A stretch of DNA of 64,000 nt, taken from NCBI RefSeq assembly GCF_004320535.1, contig NZ_SIHY01000001.1, positions 620,001-684,000 on the forward strand. Direction: 5' to 3'. The notes under the pieces are model-generated. The model did no database searches. It was not told the origin of the DNA and saw nothing but the letters and a program-made list of their open reading frames with translations. Source of the DNA: Arthrobacter sp. S41 (GTDB taxonomy: Bacteria > Actinomycetota > Actinomycetes > Actinomycetales > Micrococcaceae). The position numbers were made by a program, and so were the translations under genes. Shown one piece after another: positions 1 through 8,004 of the stretch (position 1 is the first letter of the stretch; each line of letters begins with the position of its first letter).

Positions 1-762
<762 letters not shown>

Positions 763-819
763 CTAACGGTCCTTTGGATCCTCGCAGCGGCACAGTAGAA
801 GTAGAAGCTCGAAATGCAC
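763..819 (-). CDS. leuA leader peptide (18 aa, five consecutive Leu codons)
   Basis: A GTG-started reading frame encodes MHFELLLLLCRCEDPKDR and ends with TAG. Residues 5-9 are five consecutive leucines, written CTT CTA CTT CTA CTG, with two copies of the rare CTA codon. It sits 87 bases before leuA and its stop codon overlaps the first arm of a possible attenuator. No Shine-Dalgarno is visible. The GTG starts 7 nt after a TATGCT -10 box, so it is probably translated leaderless. An in-frame TGA upstream rules out a longer version. Leucine leader peptides before leuA are known in Actinobacteria; the role here is inferred from sequence. Confidence 0.75.
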   Translation of the reverse strand: MHFELLLLLCRCEDPKDR

Positions 820-825
820 GATTTG

Positions 826-856
826 AGCATAACACCGAGCGTTCGGCAGGGTTCAA
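826..856 (-). promoter_or_regulatory. Promoter of the leuA leader transcript
   Basis: TATGCT (826-831) is a good -10 box and TTGAAC (851-856) a possible -35 box with a 19-bp spacer. The predicted transcription start falls at or next to the GTG of the leader peptide, giving a leaderless mRNA. Confidence 0.5.
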
Positions 857-919
857 ACTTATGTCGGACTTGTGTCACATTGTGGACAAGATGCCTCCGG
901 TTGCCGGGCTTAAAGACTT

Positions 920-951
920 CATCCCTGCCGGTCCAAAGACCGACAGGGATG
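920..951 (-). terminator. Terminator downstream of era
   Basis: CATCCCTG-C-CGGTC pairs with GACCG-A-CAGGGATG around a 4-nt loop, giving 13 pairs and one mismatch. On the minus strand it lies about 30 nt past the era stop and is followed by a short T-rich stretch. It separates the phoH-ybeY-corC-era operon from the leuA promoter. Confidence 0.7.
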
Positions 952-980
952 AGAGTAAGGATGAAGATTTCTAGCTATGC

Positions 981-1943
981 CTAGAAGCCCAAACGTCCCA
1001 ACTGCTTAGGATCGCGCTGCCAGTCCTTGGCCACCTTGACGTGCAAGTCGAGGTAAACCTTGGTGCCAAGCAGCTTTTCGATGCCCTTGCGCGCGTTGGA
1101 GCCAACCTCGCGCAGACGCGAGCCACCACGGCCAATAACGATGGCCTTCTGGCTGGATCGCTCAACAAACAAAGACACGTGAATATCGATCAGCGGGTTG
1201 TTCTCGGGACGCCCTTCACGAGGGATCATTTCCTCAACAACAACTGCCAACGAGTGTGGAAGTTCGTCACGAACGCCCTCGAGTGCTGCCTCACGGATCA
1301 GTTCGGCGACCATCTTGGCCTCAGGCTCATCGGTCAGCTCGCCGTCTGGGTACAGTGGTGGGCCCTTTGGCAGCTGCTCAACAAGTACGTCAGCGACTTC
1401 CTGAACCTGGAATTCCTTCACTGCCGAGACCGGGACGATGGCCGAGAAGCCGTTCTCCCCAAAGTTTTGGGTTCCCATTTCGGCTACGGCAATAAGTTGC
1501 TGCGCCAATTGTTCGCGGTCTACCAAGTCAGCCTTGGTGACCAGGGCGACGATGGGTTTGCGCTGCAACTGCGCGAGCTGGGTGGCGATGTAACGGTCAC
1601 CGGGGCCAATTTTTTCGTTGGCTGGGATGCAGAAGCCAATCGCGTCAACCTCGGAAAGGGTATCTGCTACCAGATCGTTCAGGCGCTGCCCGAGCAGGGT
1701 GCGTGGACGGTGCAGGCCCGGGGTATCAACCAAGATCAACTGGGCATCTTCGCGGTGCACAATGCCACGAATGGTGTGTCGAGTGGTCTGTGGTTTTGCC
1801 GAGGTGATGGCAACCTTCTGGCCAACCAACGCGTTGGTCAGCGTCGATTTTCCGGCGTTAGGTCGTCCCACAAAGGAGGTGAAGCCCGAACGGTAGTTCT
1901 CGGGCCACCCACTGGTGGAAAGCAGGTTATGGTTTTCGCTCAT
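981..1943 (-). CDS. era: GTPase Era
   Basis: Era is a GTP-binding protein that acts in 16S rRNA maturation and 30S assembly. The 320-residue protein has the P-loop GRPNAGKST, switch motif DTPG and specificity motif TKAD in its N-terminal GTPase domain. A C-terminal KH domain carries VIGRGGSRLREVG. The start at 1943 (MSENHNLL) was chosen because GAGGA lies 8 nt upstream. An ATG eight codons further upstream has no such site. The start overlaps the end of the corC-like gene by 17 bp, indicating translational coupling. With ybeY and phoH it forms the conserved ribosome-maturation cluster. The last residues (LGRLGF) are typical of actinobacterial Era. Confidence 0.95.
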   Translation of the reverse strand: MSENHNLLSTSGWPENYRSGFTSFVGRPNAGKSTLTNALVGQKVAITSAKPQTTRHTIRGIVHREDAQLILVDTPGLHRPRTLLGQRLNDLVADTLSEVDAIGFCIPANEKIGPGDRYIATQLAQLQRKPIVALVTKADLVDREQLAQQLIAVAEMGTQNFGENGFSAIVPVSAVKEFQVQEVADVLVEQLPKGPPLYPDGELTDEPEAKMVAELIREAALEGVRDELPHSLAVVVEEMIPREGRPENNPLIDIHVSLFVERSSQKAIVIGRGGSRLREVGSNARKGIEKLLGTKVYLDLHVKVAKDWQRDPKQLGRLGF

Positions 1944-3222
1944 GTGCGGAATCCTCGTTGTTCTCATTATGGTCGGATGCGTCCGTCTCCAGACGCTCTA
2001 CATGGATTTTGCCAATGCGGTTTCGTCGCCCGGCGAGGGCAACTACGGTCAACCGCAGACCGTGCACATCGGCGGTGGAGCCGAGTACCGGCACCGATTC
2101 TAGCGCCTTGGACAATAGACCGCCGACCGTGTCGACGTCTTCCTCGTCAATGTGCATTTCGAAGTGATCGGCGATGTCATCGATGGATGCGGTAGCTACA
2201 GCAAACAACGACCCATCTGGGTTTTCGATCAGTTCGGCCCTCGATCGATCATACTCGTCGTCGATCTCGCCGACGATTTCTTCCAGCAGATCCTCGAGCG
2301 TGACCAGTCCGGCCGTTCCACCGTACTCGTCAATGACCACGGCAAGATGGATTGATTCTTGCTGAAGTTCTTGAAGTAGCTCAGCGGCCGATTTTGACTC
2401 CGGAACAAACCGCACCTTGCGGGCTAGATCGCTCAGCGTTTGGGCTTGTTGCAGTCCGTGGATCTCGCGGATCAGGTCCTTGAGGTAGATGATGCCCAGG
2501 ATGTCGTCGGTATCTTCACCAATCAATGGAATGCGTGAGTAACCCGAAGCGATGAACAGGTCGATCGCGCTATGCAAGGACTGTTCTGAGGTGAACACCA
2601 CCATGTCGGTACGTGGGACCATCACCGAGCGCACGCTGGTTTCTTCCAGGTCGATGACCGAAGAAATCAGCTCGGCTGATTCCTCATCAAGGTCTTCGCC
2701 TTCGGAGGCACGATCCACGAGGTCCCGCAATCGTTCTTTGCCAAGGTAGCCTGCTTCATCGGTACCGCCGGGGCTTAGCGCTTTGGCGATTGAAGCCAGC
2801 CAGTTGGTTACCGGGCCGAGAGCAATACGTAGCAAGCGCACCAACGGCGCGGTATTTTGCACCACGCCTTGAGCGTTAGAGCGTCCGTAGCGTCGAGGTG
2901 AAACGCTGACCAGCACAAACCCGAGCGCAGCCATAACAATGGTTGAAAGCAATCCGATGAGCCAGACGCTGTCGATCCATTGGGCAACGAGCAACGCCAC
3001 GGCAACTGCTGAGGCTGTTTCAAACCAGATGCGCCAGAACTTGATGGCTTGCGCGTGTGTTTCGGTGTCATCCAAGATCGCCGAGAGGGCCTTGGAATTT
3101 GATTCGGAACGTAGCCGTTCAGCTGCGTGCCGAGATAATGCGTAGAAGGCTGAATCCGCGGCGGTCAGCACGGCAGAGCTTGCCATAAAAACCAGGGCGA
3201 GAATCAGCAAAAGTATCTCCAC
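1927..3222 (-). CDS. CorC/HlyC-type membrane protein with CNNM and CBS domains
   Basis: This 431-residue membrane protein belongs to the CNNM/CorC family, linked in other bacteria to magnesium and cobalt transport. An N-terminal hydrophobic segment (residues 1-25, MEILLLILALVFMASSAVLT) and further membrane segments around 60-150 form the DUF21 domain. A CBS pair follows (RSVMVPRTDMV and DDILGIIYLKDL, then VVIDEYGGTAGLVTLEDLLE, residues about 200-330). A C-terminal transporter-associated domain ends the protein. It starts with GTG and lies 4 nt after ybeY, inside the phoH-ybeY-era operon, where such a gene is conserved in Actinobacteria. The transported ion cannot be told from sequence. Confidence 0.88.
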   Translation of the reverse strand: MEILLLILALVFMASSAVLTAADSAFYALSRHAAERLRSESNSKALSAILDDTETHAQAIKFWRIWFETASAVAVALLVAQWIDSVWLIGLLSTIVMAALGFVLVSVSPRRYGRSNAQGVVQNTAPLVRLLRIALGPVTNWLASIAKALSPGGTDEAGYLGKERLRDLVDRASEGEDLDEESAELISSVIDLEETSVRSVMVPRTDMVVFTSEQSLHSAIDLFIASGYSRIPLIGEDTDDILGIIYLKDLIREIHGLQQAQTLSDLARKVRFVPESKSAAELLQELQQESIHLAVVIDEYGGTAGLVTLEDLLEEIVGEIDDEYDRSRAELIENPDGSLFAVATASIDDIADHFEMHIDEEDVDTVGGLLSKALESVPVLGSTADVHGLRLTVVALAGRRNRIGKIHVERLETDASDHNENNEDSAHERKP

Positions 3223-3226
3223 GGGG

Positions 3227-3700
3227 TTATTCCACCGTTTCCTTCGGTGCAGGGCGTCCCGTGTAGGCCTCGAGCAAATTGCGTTGCAAGGTGAACATCT
3301 CTTCTTTTTCTTCTGGCTCCATGTGATCGAAGCCCATCAAGTGCAACAGACCATGGGTGGTAAGCAGCAAGATCTCATCGTGCGTGCTGTGCCCGCCGGC
3401 TTCAGCCTGCGCTTGGGCCACGGTAGGGCAGATGACGATATCGCCGAGGATGCCGTTCTCCCCCGGTGCCTTCGCGGTGCCTGGACGTAGCTCGTCCATC
3501 GGGAAGCTCATCACGTCGGTGGGACCTTCAAGGTCCATCCATTCCACGTGCAGAGCACTCATGGCATCTTCGTCGATAAAAACGACAGATACTTCGGTCT
3601 CAGGATGCAGGAACATTGACTTGAGCACCGAGTCCGCCAAGTTGGATACGTCTTGCAGGTCAACGTCGTACTCAGTTTCGTTATTTACTTCAATGCTCAT
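3227..3700 (-). CDS. ybeY: Endoribonuclease YbeY
   Basis: YbeY is a zinc-dependent endoribonuclease needed for 16S rRNA 3'-end maturation and ribosome quality control. The 157-residue length is normal. The diagnostic H-x3-H-x5-H zinc site reads HGLLHLMGFDH near residue 117, preceded by the conserved GDIVICP and the substrate-region motif DVMSFPMDE. Its ATG overlaps the phoH stop as ATGA, so the two are translationally coupled. The neighbours phoH and era are its usual partners. Confidence 0.96.
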   Translation of the reverse strand: MSIEVNNETEYDVDLQDVSNLADSVLKSMFLHPETEVSVVFIDEDAMSALHVEWMDLEGPTDVMSFPMDELRPGTAKAPGENGILGDIVICPTVAQAQAEAGGHSTHDEILLLTTHGLLHLMGFDHMEPEEKEEMFTLQRNLLEAYTGRPAPKETVE

Positions 3701-4725
3701 TTGCTGCGCCGTCCTCGGTTGTGGTCTTTGCGTCGGGTGTCATCCCAACTGTCGTAGGCAGAAACAATGTCTGCGATCAAGCGATGGCGGACAACATCTG
3801 ATGCATCCAGACGGCACATGCTGATGTCGCCGATGCCTTCAAGTACTTCGCTGGCCATGCGCAGACCGGAGACTGTGTTACCAGGCAGATCTACCTGGGT
3901 GATGTCTCCGGTCACTACCATCTTGGAGCCGAAGCCCAGACGGGTGAGGAACATCTTCATTTGTTCGCTGGTCGTGTTCTGCGCTTCGTCGAGGATTACG
4001 AAGGCGTCGTTCAAGGTGCGTCCACGCATGTAGGCCAAGGGAGCTACCTCAATGGTTCCCGCCTCCAACAGTTGTGGAATCGTTTCAGGATTCACCATGT
4101 CGTGCAACGCGTCGTAGAGCGGGCGAAGATAAGGGTCGATCTTGTCGGTTAATGAACCGGGCAAGAAGCCTAGCTTCTCCCCTGCCTCAACGGCTGGACG
4201 AGTCAGGATGATGCGGCTTACCTGCTTGTCCTGCAGCGCAGCTACTGCCATAGCCATGGCGAGGAAGGTCTTGCCGGTACCGGCTGGACCAATACCAAAG
4301 GTGATGGTCGAGTCTTCAATGGCATCGACATAGCTTTTCTGATTGACCGTTTTTGGTCGAATGGCTCGGCCGCGTCCGGAAAGAATCTTTAGGCCTAACA
4401 CATCGGTAGGTGCATCGGGATTGCCAGCGCCGAGCATCTTGATGATCTGCTCAATGGTTTCGGCGCTCATACGTGAGCCACGCGTAGCCAGCGAACGAGC
4501 TTCTTCTGTTACTCGTTGAGCTTTGCGGACTTGCTGAGGATCACCAACCAGAACCAGAGTCTGGCCATTGGGGCGGAAACCAACCTGAGGATAAGCACCA
4601 GAGAGAATTCGCAAGAGCTCATCATTTGGTCCCAAAGTGGCGATCATGAGTTCAGCTGTTTCAAAACTGATGGTCAGCGATGCGGAATCGATTTCCGCTT
4701 GCGTCTTATTCTGTTCAACCTGCAT
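3697..4725 (-). CDS. PhoH-family ATPase
   Basis: This is a 342-residue PhoH-like P-loop ATPase. The Walker A motif GPAGTGKTF lies near residue 146, and the Walker B region reads FVILDEAQNTT, followed by VVTGDITQVDLP. These match the helicase-like PhoH core. An N-terminal region of about 100 residues (FRPNGQTLVLVGD) is typical of the PhoH/PhoL branch that sits upstream of ybeY. It is the first gene of the phoH-ybeY-corC-era cluster. The molecular role in rRNA or RNA metabolism is inferred from context. The start at 4725 has only a weak upstream ribosome binding site. Confidence 0.92.
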   Translation of the reverse strand: MQVEQNKTQAEIDSASLTISFETAELMIATLGPNDELLRILSGAYPQVGFRPNGQTLVLVGDPQQVRKAQRVTEEARSLATRGSRMSAETIEQIIKMLGAGNPDAPTDVLGLKILSGRGRAIRPKTVNQKSYVDAIEDSTITFGIGPAGTGKTFLAMAMAVAALQDKQVSRIILTRPAVEAGEKLGFLPGSLTDKIDPYLRPLYDALHDMVNPETIPQLLEAGTIEVAPLAYMRGRTLNDAFVILDEAQNTTSEQMKMFLTRLGFGSKMVVTGDITQVDLPGNTVSGLRMASEVLEGIGDISMCRLDASDVVRHRLIADIVSAYDSWDDTRRKDHNRGRRSK

Positions 4726-4816
4726 GCAGTGCTTGCTGCCCCTTTTGTGAGCTTGGCGGTGGTGCTACTTTGTCCTTGGTACCATTCTATCCAGTCATCA
4801 AGAATTCGGGTGAAAA

Positions 4817-4847
4817 TTCAGGTCTCAGCGTAAGTGTGAGACCTGAA
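4817..4847. repeat. Perfect inverted repeat between phoH and the lipoprotein gene
   Basis: TTCAGGTCTCA and TGAGACCTGAA form an 11-bp perfect hairpin with a 9-nt loop. On the minus strand it is followed by TTTT, so it resembles an intrinsic terminator lying 92 bp before the phoH start. The 296-bp gap (4726-5021) holds no convincing gene besides this hairpin and the promoter at 4998. It could be a phoH leader attenuator, the end of an unrecognised minus-strand RNA, or an operator. Confidence 0.5.
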
Positions 4848-4997
4848 AGTACCCTTGAATGAATCTATTCGGAGCAGGTCGCGAAGATATAGATTTGGTT
4901 ACGGATTAGTAGGGAGGGTACTTTTTGGGTCGTTTTGGACAAATCTTATGGCAAGCTATGACAGCGGCTCCAAAATGTTTTGGTGCCCCATAGACAA

Positions 4998-5003
4998 TAT
5001 TCT
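4998..5003 (+). promoter_or_regulatory. Possible -10 box of the lipoprotein gene
   Basis: TATTCT sits 18 bp before the chosen GTG start at 5022. No clear -35 box is seen, and the 5' UTR would be about 10 nt. Confidence 0.3.
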
Positions 5004-5021
5004 CTTCTGGATTGGTACGTA

Positions 5022-5948
5022 GTGCAGTCAAAGTTCACGCAGAAGATTCCACGCCGGATCGGCATTCTTGGAATCACTGCAGCTCTCGTCGTCGCCGCTG
5101 GTTGCGGTCTGGCGAATCGTGAGAGTTCTTTTGAGATGCCTGCCAGTGCGAGCTCGGACTCACTGAATCTGCCGGTATCTACCGACGCCAGTGAACAGAT
5201 GGACGTACTGACTCGTTTACCGGTCTACTGGTTAGAAAATACAAAGTCCGGCGTGTTCTTGTACCGCGAGTACATGGATGACACTCGGCATAACGAGCCG
5301 ATCGGTGATGCGATCTGGACCTTGCTCTCGGCCGATCCCGCTGGTCCCCACCGATACACCCTGATGAAGCCCTCAGATGAGGTCGGTGTATCGATCAGCA
5401 ATACCAATGTCATCACCTTAGATTTGCCGGCGAAGGTCTTCAACGCCCACCTGGACGAGGGTTTGTCTGAACGCTCCATCCAGCAGTTGGTCTTTACCGC
5501 AACGGCGGCCGCGGCCAGCTCCGGACTCCTCGTAGGAGAAACACCGGCGACGGTGAAAATCCTTGTTGATGGCAAGCCGAACGCCAACGTTTTTGGTGGA
5601 CATCGCCTCAAAGACGTTTATGAACGCAATGCCAAATTCATGGCACCAATCTGGGTGATCGACCCACAGTTCGGCACCAGTCTGGAAGACGAAAAGGTCA
5701 CGATCAACGGTCGCACCACAAAGTTTGATATCGGTACGTTCTATTCGCTTCAGAAAAAGGACGCCGACTCAAAGCTCACCGTGATCACTGCGCAAAAGCA
5801 GGTCATCGCCGGAAAGATCCAAAAGGATGGGTCATTTAGTATTGTTGAACGGCTTTCGGCTGGCTCTTACAAACTCAATTTCTGGGGCATGGAATCCGGT
5901 TCGGACGACAAAGTTGGCGAAGTGTCCAGCGAATTCACCGTCAAGTAG
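5022..5948 (+). CDS. Predicted lipoprotein with GerMN-like domain
   Basis: The product is about 308 residues with a typical lipoprotein signal: basic KIPRR, a hydrophobic core, then lipobox VAAGC with Cys near residue 28. The mature protein is therefore predicted to be anchored outside the membrane. Residues about 65-195 resemble the GerMN domain: a strand-rich unit with VITLDLPAKVF, the segment QQLVFTATAAAASSG and ATVKILVDGKP. The remaining part (IWVIDPQFGTSLEDEKVTINGR to the end) looks like the immunoglobulin-like Gmad2 domain that often follows. The GTG start at 5022 is uncertain because no strong ribosome binding site is visible; the open frame continues upstream. Function is unknown. A strong terminator follows. 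Confidence 0.7.
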   Translation: MQSKFTQKIPRRIGILGITAALVVAAGCGLANRESSFEMPASASSDSLNLPVSTDASEQMDVLTRLPVYWLENTKSGVFLYREYMDDTRHNEPIGDAIWTLLSADPAGPHRYTLMKPSDEVGVSISNTNVITLDLPAKVFNAHLDEGLSERSIQQLVFTATAAAASSGLLVGETPATVKILVDGKPNANVFGGHRLKDVYERNAKFMAPIWVIDPQFGTSLEDEKVTINGRTTKFDIGTFYSLQKKDADSKLTVITAQKQVIAGKIQKDGSFSIVERLSAGSYKLNFWGMESGSDDKVGEVSSEFTVK

Positions 5949-5986
5949 GACCGAACCATCTTTGGCTTGAAATAACTTGACCTAGC

Positions 5987-6031
5987 AAAAAAATATCGCG
6001 AGTACCTGTTGGTACTCGCGATAATTTTTTT
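5987..6031. terminator. Bidirectional terminator between lipoprotein gene and rsmE
   Basis: TATCGCGAGTACC pairs perfectly with GGTACTCGCGATA around TGTT. Seven A bases precede and seven T bases follow, so it can end both the plus-strand lipoprotein transcript and the minus-strand hrcA-dnaJ-rsmE transcript. Confidence 0.92.
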
Positions 6032-6034
6032 GAC

Positions 6035-6808
6035 CTAGATTTCGCCGAGTAAATGCCGAATAAGCACCAACGCTGCCGGCCCAGCTGTGGAGGCACGAAG
6101 TACGTGCTGCCCCAGCAAAGCCGCGTGGGCCCCAGCTTTCACGAAGGCCTGCAACTCGGTGTCCGAGATGCCACCTTCTGGCCCGACAATCATCAGCACC
6201 TTTTGGCCTGGCTGCGCAGTTTCCTGCCACTTGGACACATGAACTGCTACCGACTGCTCCGCCTGTTCGTGCAAAACCAACACGAGAGCACCAGCGCTGG
6301 TTTCAACAGCGATATTCTTAGCCAGCTCCTTAGAGCTAACCAGCGACAAGACCTCAGGCTCGAAGGCGCGCCGTGATTGCTTCTGTGCCGAACGGACCTG
6401 GGCTTGCCACTTAGCTAAGGCCTTCTCGGCCTTTGCCGCATTCCACCGCACGATGGATCGATCAGCTTGCCACGGGCGAACCGCCAGCACACCAAGCTCC
6501 ACGGCCGATTCAACGGCCTGCAAGTCACGATCCCCCTTGGACAGAGCCTGCACCAGGGTCACCGGGTGATCGCTGGTGGCCTCTTGAGATCTGCTGACTA
6601 CCGTAGCGCTGAGGAAATCTTTACCCGTGGTCTGGACTTCTACGCTTAAGCGCAGACCGCGCCCGTCAAGCAGGTCCAGCTGTTCACCGGCGGTGACCCT
6701 CTTGACGGTCACCGCATGGTGGGCTTCGGGTCCGGTGAGTTCCAAAGTGTCACCGGGCACCGCGTTTTGTGCCAGATCAGCGTCGATGACAAAGCTGTGG
6801 TTGCTCAT
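6035..6808 (-). CDS. rsmE: 16S rRNA (uracil-1498-N3) methyltransferase
   Basis: RsmE methylates N3 of U1498 in 16S rRNA using S-adenosylmethionine. The 257-residue protein has the N-terminal PUA-like part (LTGPEAHHAVTVKRV) and the C-terminal SPOUT knot. The knot carries VGPEGGISDTE, then LGQHVLRASTAGPAALVLI, which forms the SAM-binding trefoil. It starts 2 bp after the dnaJ stop, and dnaJ-rsmE is a common actinobacterial pairing. No oddity is seen. Confidence 0.95.
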   Translation of the reverse strand: MSNHSFVIDADLAQNAVPGDTLELTGPEAHHAVTVKRVTAGEQLDLLDGRGLRLSVEVQTTGKDFLSATVVSRSQEATSDHPVTLVQALSKGDRDLQAVESAVELGVLAVRPWQADRSIVRWNAAKAEKALAKWQAQVRSAQKQSRRAFEPEVLSLVSSKELAKNIAVETSAGALVLVLHEQAEQSVAVHVSKWQETAQPGQKVLMIVGPEGGISDTELQAFVKAGAHAALLGQHVLRASTAGPAALVLIRHLLGEI

Positions 6809-6810
6809 CT

Positions 6811-7938
6811 TTAGCGCTGGTTCAGCTTGTCACGCAGACGCGAGAACATGCCGCCGGAGTGCTCAACACGTCCTGCGCTCATTTCCTCACCGCGCAGCTT
6901 TGCCAGCTGTTCGAGCAAGTCGCGCTGGGCAGCGTCAAGCTTGGTTGGCGTTTCTACCTGCAGGTGGACGATGATATCGCCGCGCTTGCCACCGCGTAGA
7001 CGAGGAACACCAAGACCTGGAAGGGTGATGGTGTCGCCGTCTTGTGCACCGGAGTCAACATTGATCGGCTGTTCGCCATCAAAGGTTTCCAGCTTCAGTT
7101 CTGAACCGAGTGCTGCCGCGGTCATTGGCATGGTGATCTTGGCGTGAAGATCACTCTGTGCTCGCTCGAAGATCTTGTGGCGTCGTACATCGATCTCAAC
7201 AAACAGGTTGCCGTTCGGGCCACCGCCCGGGCCAGCTTCACCCTGTCCACGCAGCTGGATACGAGTTCCCGAATCCACGCCGGCAGGAACGTTCAGCGAC
7301 TTCGAAACGTGTTCGCGAACGCGACCTTCGCCGTTGCACTCCAAGCAAGGGTCCGGGATGGTGGTACCGAAGCCGCGGCAAGCAGCACAGGTTTCCACCG
7401 TCATCATTTGGCCCAGGAAGGAACGCACTGGGCGCTGAACCTGACCGGCACCATGGCAGATGTCGCAGGTGACCGGGCTGGTTCCCTCGCGGGTGCAAGA
7501 GCCGTTGCAGGTCTTGCAGGTGACCGCGGTTTCCATCTCCAATGGGTACACGGTGCCCTTGACCGCATCTTCCAGATCGATGGTGATGGTGATCAGTGCG
7601 TCTCGGCCTGGCTGGGTGCGCGATGCTGGGCCTTGGGCCTGTCCGCCACCGAAGAACTGTTCAAAGATGTCGCCGAATCCGCCGAAGCCCTGTCCGCCGC
7701 CACCACCAAAGCCTGGGTGGCCATTACCGTTTTCATCTCCGGTCGAATCGTAGTTCGAACGCTTGGTCTGGTCAGAAAGGACCTCGTAGGCGTGCGTAAC
7801 AGCTTTAAACTGCTCGGAGGCATCCGCGCTTGGGTTCACGTCCGGGTGTAGCTTACGTGCCAGCTTGCGGTAGGCACTCTTGATTTCCTGCGGGGTCGCG
7901 TCCTTGGCAACGCCCAAGGTCTCGTAATGCGAGCTCAC
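6811..7938 (-). CDS. dnaJ: Molecular chaperone DnaJ (second actinobacterial type)
   Basis: This Hsp40 co-chaperone stimulates DnaK. From the GTG at 7938 (VSSHYETLGVAKD) it is 375 residues. The J domain has the HPD triad in LHPDVNPS, then a Gly/Phe-rich segment (GFGGGGGQGFGGFGD). Four zinc motifs follow: CKTCNGSC, CDICHGAG, CAACRGFG and CLECNGEG. The first ends in Cys instead of Gly, as in many actinobacterial DnaJ2 proteins. The frame extends to a TTG at 7977, but that would overlap the upstream hairpin. An AGGAAAGGA stretch lies 13 nt before the GTG. The hrcA-dnaJ pair without grpE and dnaK indicates that another dnaJ sits with dnaK elsewhere. Confidence 0.93.
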   Translation of the reverse strand: MSSHYETLGVAKDATPQEIKSAYRKLARKLHPDVNPSADASEQFKAVTHAYEVLSDQTKRSNYDSTGDENGNGHPGFGGGGGQGFGGFGDIFEQFFGGGQAQGPASRTQPGRDALITITIDLEDAVKGTVYPLEMETAVTCKTCNGSCTREGTSPVTCDICHGAGQVQRPVRSFLGQMMTVETCAACRGFGTTIPDPCLECNGEGRVREHVSKSLNVPAGVDSGTRIQLRGQGEAGPGGGPNGNLFVEIDVRRHKIFERAQSDLHAKITMPMTAAALGSELKLETFDGEQPINVDSGAQDGDTITLPGLGVPRLRGGKRGDIIVHLQVETPTKLDAAQRDLLEQLAKLRGEEMSAGRVEHSGGMFSRLRDKLNQR

Positions 7939-7975
7939 GTTGTTCGCCGTGTCCTTTCCTAAAAATGCAAAATTC

Positions 7976-8000
7976 AAAAAATGCTGGGTGTGATACCAGC
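7976..8000 (-). terminator. Weak terminator-like hairpin between hrcA and dnaJ
   Basis: On the minus strand GCTGG pairs with CCAGC around an 8-nt loop, followed by A and six T bases. It begins 5 nt past the hrcA stop. The stem is short, so partial read-through into dnaJ is expected. Confidence 0.45.
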
Positions 8001-8004
8001 GTTG

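Noticed and set aside
4925-4993. Small TTG-started frame of 22 codons with a GGGAGGG upstream.
   Set aside because: No clear promoter, no recognisable product, and it ends at the start of the lipoprotein promoter. The ribosome-binding-like sequence alone is not enough.
7939-7977. Longer DnaJ from a TTG at 7977.
   Set aside because: The extra 13 residues lie before the conserved J-domain start and begin at the end of the hrcA-dnaJ hairpin. The GTG at 7938 fits family N-termini.
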